Assembly (NCBI GenBank): GCA_948567375.1
Contig: OX419757.1
Span: 7,130,001-7,194,000, forward strand
From: Lunularia cruciata
Lineage: Eukaryota > Streptophyta > Marchantiopsida > Lunulariales > Lunulariaceae
DNA: 64,000 nt
Reading direction: 5' to 3'
How positions within the stretch are numbered: the stretch's first letter is position 1; the number at the start of each line of letters is the position of its first letter. The notes under the pieces were generated by a model. The model saw only the letters and a list, made by a program, of their open reading frames with translations, was not told the DNA's origin and ran no database searches. The translations under genes were made by a program, and so were the position numbers. This document shows positions 11,640 to 21,500 of this stretch, piece by piece.

Positions 11640-11652
11640 TTCTAGAATATTC
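11640..11652. promoter_or_regulatory. Three-unit perfect heat-shock element in the LTR
   Basis: TTCTAGAATATTC reads TTC-nn-GAA-nn-TTC, a minimal complete heat-shock factor site, 88 bp closer to the LTR start than the four-unit site. Additional GAAnnTTC or TTCnnGAA dyads occur at 11431, 11443, 11490, 11502, 11511, 11571, 11612 and 11624. Confidence 0.55.
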
Positions 11653-11722
11653 TAGGCTATTTTGTCTTATTATCTACTTCGTAAGCCCGACTAACTTCGT
11701 CACTAAACTCCATATTGTTACA

Positions 11723-11734
11723 TATTCCCCCGCC
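11723..11734 (-). other. Polypurine tract of element A
   Basis: Minus-strand GGCGGGGGAATA abuts the 3' LTR. It primes plus-strand DNA synthesis. The same tract with one change (GGTGGGGGAATA) precedes the C-copy LTR at 49447. Confidence 0.85.
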
Positions 11735-14705
11735 GCTACTTGGTGACGTCCTCGTCGCCAGTGAAGCTTTGAATTCCTTGATGGCCATCTGTGCATTCTG
11801 GAGGTGAGAAAGAGGTTCCCATGTAGCATCATGAAGGGGATACCCTTTCCAAAGGACCTTGTACTCCGTATGTTGGTGACGGCCTCGTTGAATATGGCGA
11901 CGCGCAAGGATACGATCAACTTCGTACCCCTCATGATCATTGATAGGGACAGGAAGAGGGGGAGGTTGGACTCGAGAGGAAAAGGAAGAAGGGTTAGGAA
12001 TAAAGGGTTTCAACTTGGAAATATGAAAGACAGGATGGATACGCATGTGACAAGGTAAGGCAAGACGATAAGCAACAGGAGAGATAATGTGGGTGATATC
12101 AAAGGGTCCTATCCAATTAGGAGCAAGTTTACGAACTTGGGTATCAAGTGGGAGAGGGAGGTTACTAGAGGATAGCATGACTTTATCACCAACTTCAAAA
12201 GTGAGATCACGACGATGATGGTCTACATATTGTTTTTGGCGATTCTGAGCAACAAGGAGGTGAGATTTGGCTTGTTGGAGAGATTGGGATATAGTGGTCA
12301 AGAATGTAGAAGTATGAGGAACTTGAGAGGGAGGGGGAGCAAGAAGAGAATCTGGAACAAGCGGATCTTGGCCAAAATTGAGAAAGAAGGGAGAAAATCC
12401 AATGCTTGCTTGTTTGGAATTGTTGTAGGCAAATTCTGCAGCTGCAAGACATTCATCCCAGTTGGTATGGTGGACATTGACAAAGGCCCGCAACATATCC
12501 TCCAATATACAATTAGCGCGTTTGGTTTGTCCATCAATTTGAGGATGATAGGCCGTGGACAAAGCAAGCTTGGTGCCGAGTATCTAGAAGAGTGCTTGCC
12601 AAAACTTCCCGGTAAATTGAGGATCACGGTCGGAGATGAGTACACATGGCATCCCATGATGCTTGAAGACATTGTCGAAGTAGATTTGCGCTAAGGTTGG
12701 AGCATCCACGGTATCACAGGTTGGTGCCAAGTGGATTTGCTTACTAAGCTTATCCACAAACACCACAATTGCGGTGTGCCCTTGTTTTGTCTTTGGCAAG
12801 GATGTGATGAGATCCAAGCTCACATGCTCCCAACGAGCGGATGGAATGGCGAGTGGTTGAAGGAGTCCACTCGGCTTCTGGTTGCTAGCCTTGTTCCGTT
12901 GGCAACTCTCACATGATCGGACAAAGTCTCGAACATCTTGTGTCATGTTGGGCCACCACCATTGGCATTGGAGGGTGCCCAAGGTCTTGTCTACTCCCAT
13001 GTGACCAGCTATTGGTAAATCATGGGCTTCTTGAAGGCGCACAAGTAGAAGATCACCTTTGGTTGGAACATAGATCTGGTCTGCATGGAATAAAAGGCCT
13101 TCCTTGAAGGAGAAGGTGTTGTACTCCTTGTCGCGTGCTGTTAGACGACCGTGTACCATTTGGAAGAAGGGATCTTGCTGTAGGGCTAACCGAAACTTGT
13201 TATGAATCTTGGGATCAATTGACACCGTCGTAATTGCTGCCGCGATGAGAGGAAGAGACTTCAAATCAGGTCGTCGTGATAGAGCATCAGGGATGACATG
13301 GAACCGACCTGGTTTGTACTCAAGTTTGATGTCGAGCAATTGGAGTTGCTCTTCCCATCAATGATGTCGACTCTTCATGTGCTCTAGGTGTAAGGTCAGC
13401 AACAATCGCTTGTGATCAGTTCGCATGATCACTTGTTTCCCCAAGAGATAATGCCTCCATACCTTGGTGGCATATACCATTGCAAGTTGTTCCCAATCTC
13501 GAGCAGAGTAATTTCTTTCAACTGTATTTAGTCTGCGAGACACAAAGGCAATAGGATGTAGTCCATCTGGAAATTCTTGTTGCAACACAGCTCCAATTGC
13601 AAAGTTAGAAGCATCAAAATCAACCACACAAGGTAGTTGAGGATCATATGGTTGAAGAATGGGTCTCGAAGACACCATATGCTTTAACTTCTGGAATGCT
13701 TCTTCATGCTTGGTGGTCCATTGGAAGCTCGAGTTCTTTCCCAAGAGGTCAGTCAATGGTGCAGCCACGTGAGCATAATAGTGGATGAACCGTCGGTAAA
13801 AACTGGCCAATCCGTTGAACGCTCGTACTTCGGTAGCATCCTTTGGGGTAGGCCAATCAGTAATGGCCTTGATCTTCTCTTCTTCCATCTTGATCCCCTC
13901 TGATGAGATCTTATGACCCAAGAAGGTAACCTCCTTCTGCCAAAAAGCACACTTTGACTTCTTGCAGTAAAATTTCCACTGTCGTAGTCGTCTTAGGACT
14001 TCTCGCACATGATTCATGTGTTCTGCCTCTGTCCTACTATAGATTAAGATATCATCTAAGAACACTACCACAGACTGATCCAATAGCCCCTCCAACACCC
14101 AATGCATCTGATCCATGAAGACTACTGGAGCATTAGTGAGTCCGAAAGGTAGAACTCTCCACTCAAAATGTCCATACCTTGTACGAAAGGTAGTCTTTTT
14201 CACGTCCTCTCCTTCAATAGGAATTTGCCAATAGCCGCTACGAAGATCTAGCTTGGAAAAGTATTGTGCTCCACTTAATTGATCAAGCAAGTCATCGATC
14301 CGAGGCAAGGGATATGCATTCTTTACGGTTTGCTTATTAAGCCCACGGTAATCAATACAGAAACGAAGTCCTCCATCCTTCTTTGGAACAAATAGTACCG
14401 GTGCTCCCCAAGGAGAGGTACTATGTCGTATGAAAGCCTTCTCCAACAACTCTGTAAGTGTTGTTTGCAACTCCTCCAACTCCTTTGGTGAGAGCCAATA
14501 GATTGGTCTACTCACTGGAGTACTCCCTGGCAATAACTCGATCTTGAAGGGCATACCTCGATCAGAGGGTAATCCCTTTGGCAGATCATCCGGAAACACA
14601 TCTGCAAACTCTTGAACTATCCAATCAACCGTCGCTTGATGCGGCACTTGGCCCTCCTCAGATTGTTCTTGTGCAATCGGCTTGATCCACACCATGAATA
14701 CAGAC

Positions 14706-14886
14706 TTATCTTCCTCCAAAGCTTGCTCTATGGCTGCTTCATTAACAAACTTCCCTTCTAGGGACTCATCTCTCTTTCGAGCTTGCTCTATGGTTGCCTT
14801 CCTGGCAAACTCCCCATCTTGGGACTCATCTCCCTTCCAGATTCGCTCTATGGCTACCTTCTTGACAAACTTCCCATCTTGGGACT
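14706..14886 (-). repeat. Three tandem 60-bp coding repeats in the protease-RT linker
   Basis: The linker encodes '[20 protein letters not shown]', then '[20 protein letters not shown]', then '[20 protein letters not shown]', three 20-residue units. The B copy has the same three units at about 41970-42150. The units are charged and probably helical; no known domain is recognised. Confidence 0.85.
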
Positions 14887-15347
14887 GACTATTCTTAGGT
14901 GTCTTACTCAGAGGTGCCAGACAACCTAATCTGAAATTCCTACCTTGGTGTTGTACTTGAATTTGGTGTCGGGTCCAATCAAATTGAACCTTATGACATT
15001 CAAGCCAAGGTAGACCCAGAATGATATCATAGTGTAGAGGTGCCACTACAAACCTCATACACTCCAAATACTCCTTCCCAATCTTGAAGGTAACAGGATG
15101 CAAGGTGCGGAATGCAGAACCCTTTCTACCATCCGCCATCATCAAACTACTTCCAATCACTGGCTTGATAGGAATACCCAATTCCTTTGCTACTTGCATA
15201 GAGATGCAATTCTCTGAACTTCCAGAATCAACCAAATTCTTCAACCCCGATTAGATATCATACCTTGCAAGTGAAGCAAACTTGCATAGGTCGAGCCTTC
15301 AATCCCATTGGAACTAATCAAGCTCCCAATAGGCGGCTCGAAATCTC

Positions 15348-16247
15348 CTACTGGGATTCCTCGTTTCCCTGATCATTCCGCTCCACAACCTCCACTTGGG
15401 CAACTTGTCGAGGTCGTCCATTCTTGAATGGAAATTCAGCAATGCGATGCCCCAACTGGCAACAATAAAAACAACCTCCATTTTGTCGTAATCTTTCTCT
15501 ATCTACTGTGCCAAGTGGTCTTTGTTGGATAGCATCAATCTCCATTGGTACCGGTTCTTCCACTCGTGGTACTGGTGGGTTTTGTGTAGGTTGAGGTCGA
15601 GACCAAGTTGTCGCAACTAAGGAATCAAAACGCTCAGCCAATTGCATGGCTTGTTCTACATTCTGTGGCTCTCGCATGGTCACCTCCAATCTGGTTCGTG
15701 ACTTCAATCCTCGCACAAATCGATCCAGAACTTCACCTTCTTGGATATCTGGAATTTGCATGATGATATTCTGAAATTGTGTGATGTAGCTTCTCATTGA
15801 GCCAATCTGCCTCAACTCCACCAATTTATCTCGTGCAGCTCGGGTGGCATTTATAGTCTGAAATCAACCAAGTATTGCATCCTTGAATTCTGCCCAAGTA
15901 AAAATTTGTGTAACAATTTGTCGTTCAGCTCTTTCTACTCGGAATCACCACCAAAGTTTTGCCACTCCATCCAATTGGCTAGAAGCCAAGAGAATTTGTT
16001 TCCGCTCGTGTTGAAGATTGGTGGCTTCAAAGTAACGTTCACAGTCAAACACAAAATTCTCCACTGTGCCTGGAAGATTCTTGCCTTCAAACACCTTGGG
16101 TTTCGGAAATCGAATGCGATCTTCTCCATCTCAAACTGGCGCTCTGTCTATCTGTTCTCGTCGTTGCTGGTCTCGTTCATCCAACAATCGAGTAAGATGC
16201 TCGATTTGTTGTTGCATTGCAAGGATAACATCCGGTATTGCCGCCAT
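15348..16247 (-). pseudogene. Element A gag (capsid/nucleocapsid), three in-frame stops
   Basis: Starting from ATG at 16247, a single frame of 300 codons runs to the TAG at 15350-15348. It begins 'MAAIPDVILAMQQQIEHL', contains 'FPKPKVFEGKNLPG', 'ERYFEATNL', 'LLASSQLDGVAKLWW' and 'SYITQFQNIIMQIPDI', and ends with a CCHC-like knuckle 'CFYCCQLGHRIAEFP'. The knuckle's last Cys is read as Phe. Three TGA codons interrupt the frame (after 'RAPV', after 'AKLWW' and after 'AILG'), so only the part from 15824 down is open. Gag forms the particle that packages element RNA. The pol frame lies at -1 relative to gag across the stop. The start is chosen because it is the first ATG after the leader and matches the start of the B-copy gag. 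Confidence 0.9.
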
Positions 16248-16505
16248 CGCTACTACTCTGTTCCACTACCTGCAATTTATCTAGTTGATTAACACGTAGA
16301 TACAACACGTCCACCGTTCTCCATAAGTTACAACTGGAAGTATCAAGGGTTCCTCTGACACGGTGATCATATGTAGAAAATCCTGCCCAAAGCGTGAGGT
16401 GATGAATTGTGTGAAACGATGCTTTGGTAATATCTGGACATGAAAGTCCCAATGGTTTGGCGGAAGTGGATTTGGTGGTCCATAAATTCCATCCATCCTA
16501 TTCCT

Positions 16506-16517
16506 GCTCTGATACCA
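16506..16517 (-). other. Primer binding site of element A, initiator tRNA-Met
   Basis: Minus-strand TGGTATCAGAGC, one base from the 5' LTR, is the classic plant complement of the 3' end of initiator tRNA-Met. It is intact here and at 40336-40347, and mutated at 39505-39516. Confidence 0.95.
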
Positions 16518-16518
16518 A

Positions 16519-16941
16519 TGTAAAAGACCAAAACCAAGGAGAGAAATAGGAGAATGGAAGCTCACATTGGGACACTTGAATGAGGGAAAACTCCGAATGC
16601 CTAGCATGAGCTTCGGCCTTGGTATTTATAGGTAGCATACAAGACCCTTGAAGCTTCTCAAGAAGTTTCCTTGAGCCGCTTTCTTGGAGTGCAAGCCAAG
16701 TTAACTAGGAAGCTTCTCAAGAAGCTTCCTTCTAGAAGCCGCCTACTTGGCATGCAAGCTAAGCTAGTTAGAAGCTTCTAGAAGCTTCCTTCTAGAAGCT
16801 ACCTGCTTAGGGCGCAAGTTAACTAGTTGGGAAGCTTCCTAAGAAGCTTCTTAGATGCTTCTAGAATATTCTAGGCTATTTTATCTTATTATCTACTTCG
16901 TAAGCCCGACTAACTTCGTCACTAAACTCCATATTGTTACA
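16519..16941 (-). mobile_element. Element A 5' LTR (423 bp)
   Basis: Same length as the 3' LTR and aligned without gaps. By my comparison the only differences are three G-to-A changes on the plus strand (CCGAGG/CCAAGG, GGCGTG/GGCATG, TTTGTC/TTTATC), all transitions and two in a CpG context. It would drive transcription of the element on the minus strand from the TATA box at its equivalent position (about 16621-16631). Confidence 0.95.
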
Positions 16942-16946
16942 AAGAC
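16942..16946. repeat. 5-bp target site duplication AAGAC (right copy)
   Basis: Identical to 11295-11299 and adjacent to the terminal CA of the element A LTR. Removing element A and one copy restores a continuous reverse transcriptase reading frame across the junction. Confidence 0.95.
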
Positions 16947-17934
16947 GGTGACTCTCTCCTATGAACAACCATGCTAGTAGTAAAGGGAAGCAAGAGAGCC
17001 ATAAAAAGACTGCACAATAGGAATGAGACTTGCCAAGGATCCACTTGTCTTCTTAAGCTCTCTAAAGATGGATGCCCATGAGATGCTATTAAAAGTGTTT
17101 TCAATATCCACCTGTAGGACGACCCACTTCGGATGGATATCTAGGAGTGCACTAATGCCTAGAAATATAGCCTCACATCCTCCAAGTGTAGTTACTCCAA
17201 ACTGATGTGGGCTGAGGTGTTGTCAAAAGTGAGAACAATGCTAAGGACAATGGTATGATTGACCAAATGCAAAAAGATCTCTCCAATAGCAATTGGTCTA
17301 ATGCCTTTTATGTCCTTCTCAATCGCAAGAAGTCAACTAGCACCTAACACTCGACTAACAGACATTGGAATATCTCCTCTTGCTACTATTGCAATCACAT
17401 GAAACAGCTTGGTAAAACCATTAGAAGGATCATTTGCCTGAAGCAATCTCTAAGGTTTTCATAAAACATCTTTAACAAGCCTCTTGAGGAAAGGTGAGGG
17501 GCAATGCATAATGCTTGTGCAAACAATGACCTATCAAGACATAAAGGCTACTCAAGCTAATAATCTAAGACCTCAAGTGGTAGTCCCTCTACTGCTATAG
17601 GATGTAGTAAGCATAGAGAAGAGATAGTCTCATCAATAGGACTTGCCATAGACAAAAGATGTAGTGCTCGTGTTGCTCTACTAAACTCTCCTGCCTGACC
17701 CAATGTCTTACATTGTTGTAATTGAGTGGACTCTGTGGTATCCTATGGTGACGCTTGTCTCCTAAACCGTGTAGCCCTAACAAACTCCCCTTGAAGGACC
17801 GCCCAATCCCCCACTTAGAATCAACAAAATCTAGCAGCCACCTCTCTATGCCCCGTATGTCCCCCTCTAGCATAACAAAGACACCATCAAGGGAGTAAGA
17901 GGAAAAGGAACCATGCTAACTCTTCCAAGGGATT
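16942..17934 (-). pseudogene. LINE-like reverse transcriptase, N-terminal part (split by element A)
   Basis: Continuation of the reverse transcriptase at 9780-11294. The minus strand carries 'DWAVLQGEFVRATRFRRQ' (about 17830-17770), 'TLGQAGEFSRATRALHLL' (about 17705-17650), 'GIRPIAIGEIFLHLV' (about 17315-17270) and the RT motif A region 'HPKWVVLQVDIENTFNSIS' (about 17130-17075). The catalytic Asp of motif A is kept. The target copy AAGAC (16942-16946) lies at the junction, just upstream of the 'GTCQGDPLGG' block. Stops and frameshifts are present. The 5' end is cut by the Tat-like LTR that starts at 17935. Confidence 0.8.
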
Positions 17935-18451
17935 TGTGAGCCGGCTTGTCTCTCACTCAAGATGAACCTCTGATGGCTATTATGGTAGCGCACCATGGAC
18001 TAAGAAGGCAAGGAACCCCAACTCCATCATACGCCTCCAAGGCTACCACTCCAAGACTCAAGACATTGCTCACTAGAGAACTCAATGAGAGAGATAGTTG
18101 CAAATGAAAGGATGAGGAGTACTTCCTCACCCCTTGTTTATATACTTGTGAAATAGTTATGCACCAAAGTTACTAATTACTAGAGTAATTCAAGTTACTA
18201 GGCTAAAAGTCAAGTAAAGTCAAAATGTACAAAGGAATATCCATCCACAGGGACATATTCCACTAAGTATATGATCTTATCTTGACGCAACCACTAAGTC
18301 AAGAATTCCTTCACATGGGCTATCCTTGGATTATAGAAGAATCTAAAAAAAAAAGGCTTGTGGACCCAAGAGTTCTCAACTCTTTCCTCAAAGGCAAACA
18401 CCTGGGAATAATACCAAGTCAACACACTAAAATCCAAAATAACATTGCTCA
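17935..18451 (-). mobile_element. Tat-like element 3' LTR (517 bp)
   Basis: From TGTGAGCCGGCTTGTC to AACATTGCTCA on the plus strand. It aligns along its whole length with 24918-25436, for example ATGGCTATTATGGTAG and CACCCCTTGTTTATATACTT. The TTTATATA part read on the minus strand is a TATA-like box. Confidence 0.9.
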
Positions 18452-18537
18452 TCTTTTAAAACACCCTCGGACTAAGTTTTCACTTTGTCCTCAAAGTGAA
18501 GATCTCTCTACCTTCTATGATATATCTTTAACTTATC

Positions 18538-21500
18538 ATGGTTAATCCTACCAAAGTGTCTTCCTCCCAATTCCTTGAGATCATAGGTGTAATTGCTCCA
18601 CACCTTCTCTACTATGATAGGTCCAAAGTACTAAGGCAAAAACTTCTTTTGCACTCTCTTGAATCAAATAAAATCAAACAACATTACCCAATAACCTTCT
18701 TTGAAAGGCTCCACCTTCTTCTTGCCTTGCCTCTTGTCATAGCTCTCCTTTTGTTTCCTTTGGGTTTGCTTCACTCAAACCATAGTAACTGCTCTTGCCT
18801 CTTCCAACTCCATGAGTTGTTCCTTCCTTGACGTCTTTGCATCACCTCCTTGTGCCTTCTTCAATCTCCTATGAATGCTTTGGAAGGTAGGAAGATCAAA
18901 GTGAATAGGTAGGGTAGACTCAATACCATATACCAATTGAAATGGAGAATATCTGATGGAGGTCTTCATGGTTGTCCTATACTCCCACAAAACCGCATGA
19001 ATCCTCTTGTTCCAATGATGTTTAGCCTCCTCCATTTCTGCATCTTTGGTCAACATCATGCACAAGGTCTGATTGGTTCTCTCTGCCAAGCCATTGGAAC
19101 TTGGCTTATAGGATGTAGTTACTGTATGTGTGATAGAGAAATGTCATAGCATGGCCGTAGTGATGGTTCCTATAAACTCTCCTCTTCTATCAGAAACCAA
19201 CTCCAAAGGGCATCCAAACCTAGTGATAATGCGTTCATAAAGAAATCTATCAACTTCATCTTCATTCTTGTCTCTCAATGGTCTAGCCTCAACCCACTTG
19301 GTAAGGTAATCAATAACTATCACAATGTATTGATTGTTCCTTGGGGTTTTATTGAAAGGACCTACAAAATCAATTCCACACTTCTCAAAAGATCCTAGCA
19401 ATGGAATTGATCTAAGTGGTGGAGTGGATGTAGACTTTCTAGCAAAAGCTTGATAAACATGATAAGTTTTGCGATAATCAAGACAATCCTTGAAAATCTC
19501 TCTCCAATGGTAACCTGCATCTAGAATCTTGAAAGCAATCACCTTTCTTGCAAAGTGTCATCCACATACTAAACCTTCATGAAACTCCTTTATGAGTAGG
19601 ATAGACTCTTTCTTACATGTTGCTCTTTGAAGTAGACCATCTGCTCCTTGGTGGTAAAGAATATCCTCCACCATTGTGTAAGGTCTAGATCTTGCTGCGA
19701 AGGCCTTCCTCTCCATAGCATGCATCCTTTCTTGATAGTTACCTCTTGTCATAAAATCCACAATATCCTTGTACTCCATTGGAACCTCTTGAGTGATTGA
19801 GATTGTCATGAGCTCCTCATTCGGGAAGGAATCATCCACTGGTTCATCTCCATCATGATCATAGGCCCTAGATAACAAATCTACATTTGCATGTTTCTTC
19901 CTTGGCCTATCCTCAATGGTGTAATTATACTCAGACAATAGTATCATCTACCTTGCTAGTCTCCCTTCAACATTAGTTTTGTTGAAGATATACTTCAAAG
20001 CCTTATGATCTATGACAATAGTGGCTTTCCCTCCAATCAAGTAGTGTCTAAACTTCTTGAGACCAAAGATCACTGCCAACCCTTCTCTCTTTATGACAAA
20101 GTAGTTCTCTACTGAAACCATCTGCCTACTAGCATAAGCTATTGGATGTTCATACCCATCTTGGTCTAATTGACTAAGAGTGCATCCTATAGCTACGTTA
20201 GAAGCATCAATGTAGAGAATGAAAGGCTTACTCCAATCAGGTTTAGCAAGAATTGGAGCTACAACAAGGGATTGCTTGAGCTCCTCAAAAGCTTTGAGAG
20301 CCTCCTTGTCTTCTAAAATCACCGTGTAATCTACACCCTTCTCCATGTAGATGGTCAATGCATAAGCCTTGTTGGAAAATGAGAAGATGAACCTCCCATA
20401 GTACCCAACCATCCCCAAGAATTGGCATAACTTTGTCAAGCTTGAAGGGAATGGAAGGTTTGAGATTTTCCTCACCTTCTCAAGATCAACTGCTATTCCA
20501 TCCTTGGAGATGATGTGCCCCAAAAGTAGACCTTTTTCACATCCAAAAATGAATTTCTCTGGGTTGAGTGATGCATTTGTCTCATCCAAGCATTGCAAGA
20601 CCTTGATTAGGTGCTCAAAGTGCTCTTCCTTGCTCCCATAGACACAAAAGTCATCAATGAAGTCTCTCACAAATTTTCCAATGAAAGGTTCAAATACCTT
20701 GTTCATGAATTGTCAAAATGTGGCTAGAGCATTGCAAAGCCCAAAAGGTATGACCTTGAAAGCATAAGTTCCCCAAGGTGTGGTGAATATGGTGAGTTGT
20801 TAATGCTTTGGTGCAATCTCGATTTGGTTATATCCACTATAACCATCTCCAAAACTATACCTCTCATGACTTGCAACCTCCTCCAAGATCTCATCAATGA
20901 ATGGTAATGGGTAGTAATCCTTCTTGGTAACATCACTGAGCTTCTTATAATCCACACATACTCAAAGCTTGCCATTCTTTTTCTTCACAATCACAATTGG
21001 AGACACCCATTCCGAATTCTCCACCTCAAAGATAAATCCAACCTCCTTGAGCTTATCAATCTCCTCCTTCACAACCAAAGATATTGGTGGGTTGATGCGA
21101 TATTGCTTTTGGCGGATTGGTCTTGCATGTGACTCCACCTCTATCTTGTGCTCCTCCAAGGTGACTTCCTTCAAATCCTTGTAACTAAAAGCAAATACAT
21201 GGATGAACTTGCGGAAAATCTCCTCAAATCTCACCTTCTCCTCCTTGGTAACATTTGGGTCATACTTGAGTGCAGCTAACCTTCTCTCTACCTCCTCAAG
21301 TGTCAATGGTGATTTATCTGGGTCCTTCAAAACCTCGGGCTTAGGTGCAAAATCCATACCACACAAGGGATACACATCTGAATTACAATTCAGATTCATC
21401 CTCCTCCATAGAAGTCTCCTCCTCCATGCTTGTGTCCACACTTGAAGCTCCTTCTTTAAAATCTGATTCCCGATAATCAAAAGATGGTGTATCTGAATGT

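Larger units (their letters stand above)
11300..11722 (-). mobile_element. Element A 3' LTR (423 bp)
   Basis: The LTR runs from TGTAAAAGACC to ATTGTTACA on the plus strand. Read on the minus strand it begins TGTAACAATATGG. It contains 3-4 tandem ~60-bp modules (11431-11652), each headed by GAAGCTTC dyads. A TATA box follows in element orientation at 11412-11402. The final 22 codons or so of pol, including its stop at 11659-11657, lie within this LTR. Confidence 0.95.
11657..15351 (-). pseudogene. Element A pol (protease-RT-RNase H-integrase-chromodomain)
   Basis: One long minus-strand frame. In order: retroviral-type aspartic protease '[10 protein letters not shown]' (about 15235-15205); a Lys/Glu-rich linker with three 20-residue repeats; RT with '[17 protein letters not shown]', '[13 protein letters not shown]' and catalytic '[11 protein letters not shown]' (about 14070-14035); RNase H '[15 protein letters not shown]' (about 13625); integrase zinc-binding His/Cys motif ending 'CESCQRNK' (about 12885); core 'HVSLDLITSLP' and 'VLISDRDPQF'; and a chromodomain 'YEVDRILARRHI' to 'LWKGYPLHDATWEPL' (about 11935-11820). 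It is broken by TGA at 13360-13358 and TAG at 12586-12584, both in an otherwise continuous frame, and by a one-base deletion near 15240 relative to the B copy. The stop lies inside the 3' LTR. Confidence 0.95.
11300..16941 (-). mobile_element. Element A: complete young chromovirus (Ty3/gypsy), 5642 bp
   Basis: A full-length LTR retrotransposon on the minus strand. It has two 423-bp TG..CA LTRs, a 5-bp target duplication, an initiator-Met PBS next to the 5' LTR, gag, a pol with protease-RT-RNase H-integrase-chromodomain order, and a PPT next to the 3' LTR. The LTRs differ at three sites only (about 0.7%), so insertion is recent relative to its neighbours. It sits inside a LINE-like reverse transcriptase gene. 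Coding capacity is nearly intact: gag has three in-frame TGA codons, pol has one TGA, one TAG and one single-base deletion. It could be mobilised only by proteins from another copy. The chromodomain places it among the plant chromoviruses. Confidence 0.96.

Noticed and set aside
11431-11652. CRISPR-like array in the LTR (regular GAAGCTTC repeats)
   Set aside because: The repeats are short palindromes in degenerate ~60-bp modules within an LTR of a eukaryotic retrotransposon; there are no unique spacers or cas genes.
11804-12694. Plus-strand open frames of up to 159 codons opposite the integrase of element A
   Set aside because: They are antisense shadows of a strongly recognisable integrase-chromodomain frame and have no motif of their own.
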